This document shows positions 1 to 10,312 of a stretch of DNA of 64,000 nucleotides, piece after piece. A model generated the notes under the pieces. It had not been told where the DNA came from and made no database searches. It was given only the letters and a program-made list of their open reading frames with translations. Numbering within the stretch: position 1 is the first letter of the stretch; every line of letters starts with the position of its first letter. Both the position numbers and the translations under genes were made by a program. The stretch comes from Channallabes apus (lineage: Eukaryota; Chordata; Actinopteri; Siluriformes; Clariidae): assembly GCA_030522415.1 (NCBI GenBank), contig CM060112.1:13811227-13875226 (forward strand), written 5' to 3'.

Positions 1-1008
1 ATACAAGGTCTGTATACACATGTTCACTCACCTAATTCACATATGACTGAAAAATTATTACTATATGTAACATTTATTACTGTTACCGTGTTAAGGTTAC
101 ACAAACTTTCCGGCTGGTCTGAGGTACTGGATGACAATTTAGCTGAGAATAGCTGCTAGTTAGCCAAAAACCCCACCTGTGTATGAAAGAAACAGCTAAG
201 ATGTCTGAGCTTTTTAGCTTCTCTGTAGAATGTTTGCAGGGTTACGAAGATGGTGAAGTGATGAATGGACGCTAAACTGTTAACTGTAGTGTTAGCATGA
301 CGCAGGCATTTAGTTAGGTTGCTAGCGTTAGCAACCACTTTAGAACTTTATTAATCTCACTGCTTGAGACAATAAAATGCTGGGGTGTTACAAAACACTG
401 ACCCTCTCACAAATATGCACACTGTACCTGCTAACACTCCCATTTTTCACTAGCTAGTAATTTACTCCGCGGTCAAAATTCTCCCGAGTTATAACTATTT
501 TACACCTTTCCCCCTTTGCAAATGTAATCAGTAATTGCATGTAAGCTAACCAGGTCGCCCTCTTTAACCAAAGTTGTTTGTGACTCAGGCTAAATTAACT
601 ATCAGTCAGCGCGCCAACTACAGGAAAAGTACCAAAGCTGTACAGGTAACTACTAGATGGAAGTATTAATATTAGGGTGATTGTAATGTGCCAGTATGAC
701 ACCAGCTATGACATTTCTTCGTTAATTAGCTTAAAATCAATGCAGACCACAAGACCAACTAGTCTGACATAAACAAAAATAATCATATTTATCCTAAAAG
801 CCATGCTTATTCTGCTGGTTTATTTTTGGTAGTACTGTAGCTGTCTCCATGTTTTTGTTTCAGGTTACCTATATCCTATCTTAATGGACAGCTTTGTCAT
901 TTTTTATTTAGTATCAATCCTATTACACACTAAATTAATAGCAAAGATTAAACTGAATAAGACCATTCAACAAAATGTTTACCTTCTTTCATTTTTTTTC
1001 TTTCGAAG
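1..1008. other. anonymous sequence, no gene seen
   Basis: Moderately AT-rich single-copy-looking DNA. Short open frames here have no recognisable domain. Nothing matched an MTSS exon 4, so intron 3 of the MTSS-family gene probably runs through this stretch. Confidence 0.4.
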
Positions 1009-1080
1009 GTTGTAACCAAAATGGTGGAATACCTCCAGCAGGCTGAAGTGTCGCGGCCGTACCCCTACATCCTGTCATAG
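1009..1080 (+). CDS. candidate terminal coding exon of an unrecognised plus-strand gene
   Basis: A strong polypyrimidine tract ending in CGAAG at 1008 is followed by 23 open codons and a TAG, reading VVTKMVEYLQ and ending in RPYPYILS. The other two frames stop early. An AATAAA signal follows about 180 bases after the stop, which is a normal spacing for a last exon. I do not recognise the protein. No upstream exon of such a gene could be found in the first kilobase. If real, it would lie antisense inside intron 3 of the MTSS-family gene or belong to a gene that starts left of the window. It could be a chance match to splice and poly(A) consensus. Confidence 0.3.
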   Translation, partial: VVTKMVEYLQQAEVSRPYPYILS

Positions 1081-1261
1081 ACAGTGTTTGTATGTTAAAA
1101 TGAGACTGGATAGTTTTGTTCTGCATAAAAGATATCTGATGTCTCACAGAGATCCTGCTCTGTAGAAGCTGCCTCAGTCTATTTGTGCAATTACTCCATT
1201 CTGCCTCTGTGAGTAATAGTATAGTAATGATGTCGCTGTTGATTATCTTGTCCTTTTGAAA

Positions 1262-1267
1262 AATAAA
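1262..1267 (+). terminator. candidate poly(A) signal AATAAA
   Basis: Canonical hexamer in a T-rich context downstream of the candidate terminal exon. Support comes only from position. Confidence 0.3.
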
Positions 1268-1289
1268 TGTTTTTTTCTATGAACATTTA

Positions 1290-2416
1290 ATCGGATTTTG
1301 TTTATTGCATATATGTATGGTTTGCAAAACTTGGAAGTTTTTTTGTAATAAATCAGTATATCAAAGTAATTTAACTGTTTAATAGACATGGGTAGTTTAT
1401 TTTTTTTTACAAATTCACTGTAAAACATGAAAATAATAACCTATTTGTGAGTAGAATTAACCCAAGATTCCAGTTAAAATGAACCAACACCTGGTTCATT
1501 TTACCTGGTTTTTTAATTTACATCCATGGCAAATATTCATTATTTGCTGTATCGAGAAAGGATCCATCTCTCTCCCTCTGTAAATTAAAGGTGAAAGGGG
1601 GCGTGGTTTCAGAACACACATGGAATAGGATTACAATACATTCACATGCACACAAACTGTGCCGCTTTGGGCCGGATAGCCGGGAAAAAGAGCTCAGAGC
1701 CAACAATAGCGTTCAGCACAAAACCTTTATCAGCCTTTTTCAGCGTCACAAAATTATAATACAAAACATACAGTAAAAGTAAAGAAAAGGGTAAAACAAT
1801 AGAGCGTTTCGGGGGGAGCAGCACCGCTGAGCTAAATAGGCCATCGTGAAAAGCGAGATTTTGAAATAAAAACAGACTTTGAAAAAATGACATTTTGAAA
1901 TAAAAACAGCATGAATTAAATAAAATGCCTCTGCAATAATCTCTGTTATTGGGAAAAATAATGACCATGAAATATTATTTCATAATAATAAGTAAATATA
2001 TTTCACAATAATTAGCTTTTTTTCAAAATATGTTCCATTATTTCACAACATTTTCATATTACATATATGTGTCTTATTGATTCAGAGTTATTTATTTCAT
2101 ACTGTCCTATTTATTTATTTAATTTTGAACACTTTGGAGTTCCATAGTACAGCACATATCAATAGCTCTGGTTCAGATTTTTCATGTTTGTTGTGGAAAT
2201 TACCATCACTGTTGTATTAACTGCGATGAATGAAAATGTCACCTTGCGCCACCTGGCGGCCATTTTACGAATGACTTTGAAACGCAACTGATTTATTTTG
2301 GCCACTGTCGCCTTTGAGTGGTTGAGTAACCACACTCATGGCACACTCATCACACAATGGCATCCGGTGTCGTAGGAGTGAATTATTTGCAAACTTTGTT
2401 TAGTTTGTACAGAATA
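1290..2416. other. AT-rich non-coding stretch
   Basis: No gene recognised. The 108-codon minus-strand frame near 1642-1968 is low-complexity and matches no family I know. A CTCF-like motif lies near the right end. Confidence 0.4.
2246..2260 (-). promoter_or_regulatory. CTCF-like motif
   Basis: On the minus strand the sequence reads GCCGCCAGGTGGCGC, close to the vertebrate CTCF core. Binding is inferred from the motif only. Confidence 0.4.
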
Positions 2417-2483
2417 CAGTGGAACCTCGGATTACGAGTAACGTGGTTTACAAGTGTTCCGCAAGACGAGCAAAGAATTTTAA

Positions 2484-4071
2484 TACAAACCGGATTCCAA
2501 AAAAGTTGGGACACTAAACAAATTGTGAAAAAAAACTGAATGCAATGATGTGGAGATGGCAAATGTCAATATTTTATTCAGAATAGAACATAGATGACAG
2601 ATCAAAAGTTTAATCCAAGAAAATGTATCATTTTAAAGGAAAAATATGTTGATTCCAAATTTCACGGTGTCAACAAATCCCAAAAAAGTTGGGACAAGTA
2701 GCAATAAGAGGCTGGAAAAAGTAAATTTGAGCATAACGAAGAGCTGGAAGACCAATTAACAGTAATTAGGTTAATTGGCAGCATGATTGGGTATAAAAAG
2801 AGCTTCTCAGAGTGGCAGTGTCTCTCAGAAGCCAAGATGGGTAGAGGATCACTAATTCCCACAATGTTGCGCAGAAAGATAGTGGAGCAATATCAGAAAG
2901 GTGTTACCCAGCGAAAAATTGCAAAGACTTGCAGTTATCATCAACTGTGCATAATATCATCCGAAGATTCAGAGAATCTGGAACAATCTCTATGCATAAG
3001 GGTCAAGGGCGTAAAACCATACTAGATGCCCGTGATCTCCGGGCCCTTAAACGACACTGCACCACAAACAGGAATGCTACTGTAAAGGAAATCACAGAAT
3101 GGGCTCAGGAATACTTCCAGAAACCATCGTCAGTGAACACAATCCACCGTGCCATCCGCCGTCGCCAGCTGAAACTCTACAGTGCAAAGAAGAAGCCATT
3201 TCTAAGCAAGATCCACAAGCACAGGCGTTTTCATTGGGCCAGGGATCATTTAAAATGGAGTGTGGCAAAATGGAAGACTGTTCTGTGGTCAGACGAGTCA
3301 CGATTCAAAGTTCTTGTTGGAAATGTGGGACGCCATGTCATCCGGACCAAAGAGGACAAGGACAACCCAAGTTGTTATCGACGCTCAGTTCAGAAGCCTG
3401 CATCTCTGATGGTATGGGGTTGCGTGAGTGTGTGTGGCATGGGCAGCTTGCATGTCTGGAAAGGCACCATCAATGCAGAACAATATATTCAGGTTCTAGA
3501 ACAACATATGCTCCCATCCAGACGTCATCTCTTTCAGGGAAGACCCTGCATTTTTCAACAAGATAATGCCAGACCTGCATCAATCACAGCATCATGGCTG
3601 CGTAGGAGAAGGATCCGGGTACTGAAATGGCCAGTCTGCAGTCCAGATCATTCCCCTATAGAGGACATTTGGCGCATCATAAAGAGGAAGGTGCGACAAA
3701 GAAGGCCCAAGACGATTGAACAGTTAGAGGCCTGTATTAGACAAGAATGGGAGAGCATTCCTATTTCTAAACTTGAGAAACTGGTCTCCTCGGTCCCCAG
3801 ACGTCTGTTGTGTGTTGTAAGAAGAAGGGGAGATGCCACACAGTGGTGAAAATGGCCTTGTCCCAACTTTTTTGGGATTTGTTGACACCATGACATTTTG
3901 ATTCACCATATTTTTCCCTTAAAATGATAAATCACGGAACAAAAGTTTAAACTGAGAAAATTTATGTTCTATTCTGAATAAAATATTGACATTTGCCATC
4001 TCCACATCATTGCATTCAGTTTTTATTCACAATTTGTTTAGTGTCCCAACTTTTTTGGAATCCGGTTTGTA
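2484..4071 (+). mobile_element. Tc1-like transposon, IR/DR type, complete ends
   Basis: The roughly 215-base inverted repeats each carry two direct repeats of AAAAAAGTTGGGACA, one at the outer tip and one near 2684 or 3860. The element is bounded by TA on both sides. It encodes a frameshifted transposase. It sits inside an older CAGTGGAACC element, whose sequence resumes directly after it. Confidence 0.92.
2837..3849 (+). pseudogene. Tc1-like DDE transposase, frameshifted
   Basis: The protein begins MGRGSLIPTMLRRKIVEQYQ, the paired-type DNA-binding domain of Tc1-like transposases. At about 2930-2936 a T-run has lost one base, so the frame changes within the first helix-turn-helix. The rest is open to GDATQW and stop. 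Catalytic motifs are visible: WSDES (first Asp), FQQDNAR (second Asp) and SPIEDIW (Glu). Only 32 residues separate the second Asp from the Glu, against 34 in the family, so two residues seem lost near DNARPAS. It would cut and rejoin its own TIRs in the nucleus. With the frameshift and the shortened catalytic spacing it is probably inactive. Confidence 0.9.
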
Positions 4072-4760
4072 CATTTTGACTTGAAAAACAAGCATTGTCT
4101 TGGTTTACGAGCACAGAGTATCATTTATCACGCATGCGCTTCGTTTTGATGCCGAGCGTCACGTGATCAACACTGAGCCAACGGTTTTCCTCTCTCTTGC
4201 TCTGCGGAATTGTGGGTATCGTCTCCCCTGCTGGGTCTTAGTGCTCGTCTCTTACCGGTATAATCAACATCTGCGTGTACTGTATACTATAACACTGTGA
4301 CCCCATGTGTGTGTGTGTGTGTGTGTGTGTTGTGAAAAACATTTTATTTTGTGTTCAAAAGCGCGGGTGTACTGTTTCTTATAACAAACGTGTGTGCGAG
4401 CAAGTAAAGCAAAAGAAATTCTCAATAAAGAGGTTGAAAATCCATTTTCTTCCCCAGCTCATCGTTGTGTGTGTGTATGTGCGAGCGTAATTTGACACTG
4501 TGCCGGCTGTGTGTGTGCATGTGTGTGAAGCCCCATTTACAAACGCGCACAGAAATTAAGGCGAGAGACACATACTCTGTTCTCCACAGAAACTCTGTCG
4601 CGATTCATTTCAGAGGTAATGTGCGGGTTCATTTGTCTGTTTTATTTTACAGCAGTGATTCCGTTAGTATGCGATCACACAAGTGTCATTAGCGATGCTC
4701 ATTGCTAATTTTCAGATAAAACAGTGTTGCAGGGGGGTCACGTGACCTGAAGCAGGATAA

Positions 4761-5528
4761 AAGAAAAACCCCACCGCGCGTGATGACGAAGGAGAAGAGG
4801 CCAGCGCTACTATACAGTCGGACACCTCGTTAATTTTAACCGAAATTAGGGCTGTTGGTACTCGTTTAGACAGTATTGAGGGGCAGCTGGGGAAAATAGC
4901 TGCCTCAGTAACAGTTCTTGAGAACTCTTTCACTGCTCTCACCGCACGAGTTACTGACACTGAAACCCGACTTGGTACAGCTGAGCAGCGGATTTCTGCG
5001 GTAGAGGACTCGGGGAGCGCACACGGCACTCAGATGGCCAATTGGTGCGTGACCGTGGAACAACTCCAAGCGAAAGTGGATGACTTGGAGAACCGTGGTC
5101 GCCGCAAAAACGTAAGGATTGTTGGGCTTCCTGAGAAAGCGGAGGGCAACGAGCCTCTGACTACATTTCTACAGAAAATGTTGCCAGTGTGGTTACAGCT
5201 TCCCGCAGATTTCCCTGCTATTGAGACAGAGAGCGCACAGGCCCCGCTTCCATCCCAGTCTACGCCGAGCTCATCGCAGAGGAGTGTTATTGTCCATTTC
5301 CTACGTTTCCCGGTAAAGGAGGCAGTTTTGCAAGCAGCTATGAAAACTAAAGTCAGTTATAAAAGGTGCCACATTATGCGGAGATTGTGGAGGCGGCGAG
5401 CGTTTGGAGCGGTGTGCAAGTCTATGGTGGAACGAGGTATTTACCAGTGTTTTGCGTACCCGGCTAGACTTTACATAACGGAAAGATTATTTTTATGTAA
5501 ACATGTTTTACATAACATGTTTACATAA
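4761..5528 (+). pseudogene. L1-type ORF1 (RNA-binding chaperone) fragment
   Basis: An open frame without a good start codon runs from about 4761. The first 90 residues are heptad-rich (TEIRAVGTRLDSIEGQLGK), as in the ORF1 coiled coil. They are followed by LQAKVDDLENRGRRKNVRIV, the signature of the L1 ORF1 RRM (Transposase_22 family). The frame ends soon after YPARLYIT, and a near-duplicate of TTACATAACGGAAA at about 5473 and 5523 breaks the C-terminal domain. In L1 elements this protein trimerises and coats element RNA. The copy is truncated and non-functional. Confidence 0.8.
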
Positions 5529-5639
5529 CGGAAATATTATTTTATTCGATAATGTTGAATCAGCCACTAAATTCCTGGAGGTTCCGGATAAGTGAGCTTT
5601 CCTGACTAATTGGCGTGGACTTTATGACCGTTTTCGTGG

Positions 5640-8330
5640 TGTTTTCCTTTCTTGAAACAATTTGAGGGTGTTTTCTTATTGGAAATTTAATAGTACTCTC
5701 CTTAATGACAATTTCTTTTGCCAGTTCCTTAAGGAAAAAATATCCCAATACTGGCAGGATAATGAATTTTGTCCAGTAAATAGCGCTACTAAATGGGATG
5801 CAGCCAAGACCACCTTAAGAGGCCACATCATCTCTTTTAGTACTTGGAATAAAAAACAAAAGGCTGAGAAAAGGAAAAAATTTGAAGAAAAGGTAAAAAG
5901 AATGGAACTGCTTCATAAAACTTCACCGACACAAAACAATTGGAATCTTCTAACTGGTGCTAGATCTAAATTAAACCTGGACTATTCAGAACATGTACAA
6001 AAATTTATAACATTTAGTAGGCAAAGGTTTTATCAATATGGAAATAAACCTAGTCATCTTTTAGCATATCAACTCAACTGTGAACGAGCTGAAAGATCCA
6101 TTAAGGCTATTAAAACTACTGAAGGAGTAATTTCATATGATCCGGTTAAAATTAATTCCAGTTTCAAAGATTTTTATGAGAATCTGTACACTTCCTTATG
6201 TGCATCCCAAGACCCTATCAGTTTTTTGGATAAGATGCAGTTACCTTCAACTTCAGAGGAGGGTCAGGCTTTTCTTAAAACTCCTCTTACAAAGGAAGAA
6301 ATTTTTGCGGCTATTCAATCTATGCCTAGTGGGAAGGCGCCAGGGTTGGATGGCTTTCCTCTGGAATTTTATAAAAATTTTTGGCACGAGCTCTCTCCTA
6401 TTTTCATGCCTGTAGTTGACAACCTTTTGGAGGACGGTCTTACTCCAGATTCCTGTAAGACCGCCACTATTAGCTTGATTCTCAAAAAAGGAAAGAACTC
6501 ATTGGACTGTGCCTCATATCGCCCAATAAGTTTACTTAATGTAGATTTTAAAATTGTGGCCAAGGCCGTGGCTCGTCGTCTGGAGAGAATTCTGCCCAAG
6601 ATCATTAAACCTGATCAGACTGGATTCGTTAAATCTCGCTACGGCTCAGACAATGTACGTCGTCTCCTGAACATCAGTTGAATACAGATGGTGACCCAAC
6701 CACTATAATATCTCTGGATGCAGAAAAAGCGTTTGACAGGGTCGAGTGGAGATTTTTGTTTCAAATATTGGATAAATTCAATTTGGGCTCTAACTTCATC
6801 AGACTAGTTAAACTTCTTTACTCTGATTCAACAGCTGTGGTTAACACTAATAGTTCATTATCAGGTAAATTTTCAATCCATAGAGGCTGCCGTCAGGGAT
6901 GCCCCCTGTCGCCGCTCCTGTTCGCCTTGTTTATCGAACCTTTGGCAGAAGGCATTCGCATGCATGGGGGCGTCCGGGGCGTGGAGGCAGGTGGAACGGA
7001 ACATCGCATATCACTATATGTGGATGATGTCCTTCTTTACCTGAGGCAGCCACAATCATCAATTCCTTGTGTATTGGAGATAATTAATCAGTATAGCCAG
7101 TATAGTGGGTACAAAATAAATCTGGGGAAATCCCAAGCCATGTTTTTAAATGCCCCACAGAATGTTAAATTACAGTGTCCCTTTCACATCACTGACTCTG
7201 GGTTTCCTTATTTGGGCATACACATAACGGATTAAAGGATTTGTTCTCCAAGAATTATTCACCCTTAATGACAAAACTCAGGATATGAATAGGTGGACTT
7301 TCTTTTTTTTGGAAGAATTAGCACAATTAAAATGAATGTTCTTCCCTGTTCACTTTATTTATTTCAGTGCATACCCTGTTATTTGAATTCTAACTTTTTT
7401 AAGGGTCTGAATAAAGCCATCAGTTAGTTTATATGGAATAATAAAAAAACTCAGGATTAAATTCACTTCTCTCCTCAAGCCAAGGGAGTGTGGAGGCGGA
7501 TCTTTGCCCAACATACAACTTTACTACTGGGCTGCTCAAATCAAACAAATGCTTAGATGGTTTTTCAGATGATACAGACTCTTTGTGGGTCACTATGGAA
7601 TCTTTTGCATGTGCCCCGAGAAAATTAACATCTCTTCCACTTATTAATAATTTTAAGGAGATCCGGCCAGTTGTTGAAAACTTTATTAAATACCCTTTTG
7701 GCTTGGGGAGATCCACCTCTCCGGGAATTTAACCATGCAATCCCCAATCATTTTGAACCCTGACTTTCCTGCTTCCTTGGCTAATATTGGCCTTCGCTCC
7801 TGGGTGGAGAAAGGGGTTTTTAATTTAGCTAATTTATTTACAGATAATGTTGTCAAATCTTTCGAGACACTTCGAGTGGATTATAAGCTTCCCAGAACAG
7901 ATTTTTTCAAATTTCTCCAGTTACGTCATTTTATTCAATCTGAAATGAGACAGGGCCAAATCCGCTTTGAATTGTCTGATATTGAAAATCATCTCCTTCT
8001 TCCAGGGGCATTGAAGGGTCAGATTTCCTATCTGTATGGCTCCCTTTTATCAGAAACCTCCTCACCTTTGAATCCTTTGAGAAAGGTTTGGGGAAAGGAT
8101 ATGGGCCGATCATTTACTGATGATGAATGGCTCTCTATATGTGAGGAGGTTTTTCACAAATCAACTTCAGTTTCTGTGCATGAGCAAAACTTTAAATTCA
8201 TACATAGAACATCTCACCTCTGTACGCCTCCACAAAATGTATCCAAATGCATCTCAGCTGTGTTTTAAGTGTAATTCAGAAACTGGAACATTGATGCATC
8301 TCTTCTGGGAGTGTAAGAAAATTTAAACTT
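5640..8330 (+). pseudogene. L1-type ORF2 reverse transcriptase, truncated and frameshifted
   Basis: The first segment (to 6681) covers the linker and RT fingers, with PSGKAPGLDGFPLEFYK and CASYRPISLLNVDFKIVAK. A small deletion at about 6675 shifts the frame. The next segment holds the palm: LDAEKAFDRVEW, RQGCPLSPLLFALF and the catalytic YVDDVLLY. Further frames at 7490-7732, 7735-8268 and 8120-8326 carry the C-terminal region, ending in a Cys-rich motif CFKCNSETGTLMHLFWECKK (CX2CX7HX4C type). The apurinic endonuclease domain is absent. In an intact element this protein nicks DNA and primes reverse transcription. Here it is dead. Confidence 0.85.
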
Positions 8331-9096
8331 TTTGGTATGAAGTGCATCATCTGGTTGGGAAAATACTGGCTAGAAAATTCACTATGTCTCCAATTATATA
8401 CCTGTTAAATTGTAAAATATCACTAGATCTTCCTTCTGATTTAAATTGTTTATTAAATTGAAATGTATACTTATCTTATGGTCATCATCTCGTGTACCAA
8501 CTTTAAAGATGTGTTTGGCACAAGTGGGTAATCTTTTACCATTGGAAAAACTTACATACGACTTACAGAACAAATCTGAACTATTCTGGCGAATATGGGC
8601 CCCTTTGTGGGATCGACTTGAACAATCATGACTCTGTCTTTCTCTTATGTTTGCTTTTACTGAATTGTTTTGCCCTTGAGAGTTTCCATGTTCACTCTTA
8701 TATTAACAGATTGTTTGTGTTTAAATGTTTGCTGTGGGTGTCGATTGTATATTGATCTGGCTCTGTTTTTTTAAATTTTTTTGTTAAATATCAATAAAAA
8801 AATTTAAAAATTAAAAAATAAACAGTGTTGCGGGAGAGAGAGGTTGATTTATGACCGCTGTTTACAGAAGTGTAGTCCAGTGTGGGAGATGCATTGTGGG
8901 TAATGCAGTTCGGTGTATGTAAGATGCAAGCTTGGATATAAAGCCTGATTTTTATTCTTCAGTAGTTTTTTTAGTTGGATTTAGATCCACCCGAAAGTTT
9001 GTACTATAGCCCGACAATGCGGCAAATAGAAGAACAGGCACATCGACCAGTTTGTCCGTCTCATCATTACACGAGCATGAATTAACTGGCTGTTAC

Positions 9097-9553
9097 GATA
9101 GTCCCTCGACTGATATTGACAGCTGTTTCTCTGAGGACTTGACTTGGCTGCAGTTGCTCGATAGTTCAGGACTGGAATTTCCTACAAGTCTACCTGAGCC
9201 TCCAATTACTACCTGGACTCCATATTAACATCAATTAACATCAACTGTTATAGCTGAACTGTCTGCTACCTAACACACAGTATGAATGCAGATCAATTCC
9301 TGCTGTCTGTTTCACCCAGATGAGGATGGGTTCCCTGTTGAATCCGGTTCCTCTCAAGGTTTCTTCCTATTACCATCTCAGGGAGTTTTTCCTTGCCACC
9401 GTCACCCTCGGCTTGCTCATCAGGGACTATCGGACCATTTTGATTCATACACATTCACATTCCATACAAACTTAAATAATTGTTTTGATTGTGTAAAGCT
9501 GCTTTGCGACAATGTCAATTGTTAAAAGCGCTATACAAATAAAATTGAATTTG
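9097..9553 (+). mobile_element. 5'-truncated L2-type LINE, 3' end only
   Basis: This matches the 3' UTR of the large L2 element at 43134-47064. Shared blocks are CCAGATGAGGATGGGTTCCC, TTTTCCTTGCCACC and the terminal GCGCTATACAAATAAAATTG. No reverse-transcriptase coding sequence remains. Confidence 0.8.
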
Positions 9554-9559
9554 CATCCT

Positions 9560-10312
9560 CTGACGTAACTCCAGGTTCCTTTTAAAGGAGGTCATCTGAC
9601 CCCACTGCGTCACCGGGATTCCCCTCACGATTTAAAGGCGCAGTCTTGTATAACGTGGAAACAAAAGACAACATTTACATTTCACATGCGGTTTGGTTTT
9701 TGGCCACATGATGGCAGTGTGGGGACAGGGATTGGCATTTACACTGTATATTCGTGTCAAAGGTGTATAAGACTTTGTGTGACTTAAGAACAAATCCAAC
9801 TTATGAACATGCTCCCAGACCAGAACTCGTTGGTAAGTTAGGGACTTACCAATATTTACAATTATATACAGTGTCTGGCAGACTGCAGTGTCTATTTTTT
9901 GTACAATACACGTGAGCTACTTCTCCAATCTGTTTACAGCTACGTATATTGGTAGATCCGCGGTCCATTCATATACAAAGGTGTATTGCTGACAGTTTTC
10001 GTACTGGAGTGTAATAGAAGTACAGCTATAGTAGCAAAATATCCATGTTGTATTTAGTTTAAAAATATCATTATGAAGTCTGATGTAGGACTGTGACCAA
10101 ATCCACCAGGATACATCATTACATCCCAAGTGAATAGGAAAAGGCTAAATGATCTGTAGAACTTTGCATTGTATTGCAGTGATAAAATTGTCTAAATACA
10201 TGAATGAGTTAATGACTAGGTGTTCCTATTAAAGTTCCTGTTGAGTGCTTACATACACACATCAAACAAAACTAGATAAGACTAAAATGAAAGTGAGGAG
10301 AAAATGACTCAC
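9560..10312. other. intronic sequence, nothing recognised
   Basis: AT-rich DNA between an L2 tail and exon 3 of the MTSS-family gene. No coding, RNA or transposon signature was seen. Confidence 0.4.

Larger units (their letters stand above)
4731..8819 (+). mobile_element. L1/Tx1-clade LINE, internally deleted, with 12-bp target duplication
   Basis: The insertion is flanked by AAACAGTGTTGC at 4719-4730 and 8820-8831. The interrupted host element is recognisable because an uninterrupted relative near 19950 reads ATAGTGTTGCGGGGG. It ends in an A-rich tail with AATAAA. It holds an ORF1 part and the reverse-transcriptase half of ORF2, and lacks the ORF2 endonuclease and the ORF1/ORF2 junction. 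Confidence 0.88.
2417..9096 (+). mobile_element. TA-flanked DNA element with CAGTGGAACC terminus, split by two insertions
   Basis: The left terminus CAGTGGAACCTCGGATTACG follows a TA. The element resumes after the Tc1-like insertion at 4072 and after the L1 insertion at 8832, where a module ending near 9096 recurs at 19.9, 22.0 and 39.8 kb. Related copies at 20.5, 22.5 and 50.1 kb end in the inverse, GGTTCCACTG followed by TA. TA flanks and CAGT termini fit the Tc1/mariner/pogo superfamily; no transposase is present. The right end of this copy is missing and is replaced by an L2 fragment. Confidence 0.6.

Noticed and set aside
3099..3566. 155-codon frame inside the Tc1-like transposase
   Set aside because: It is a shadow in another frame of the recognised transposase.
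4303..4330. GT repeat read as a 61-codon Cys/Val frame
   Set aside because: It is low-complexity translation only.
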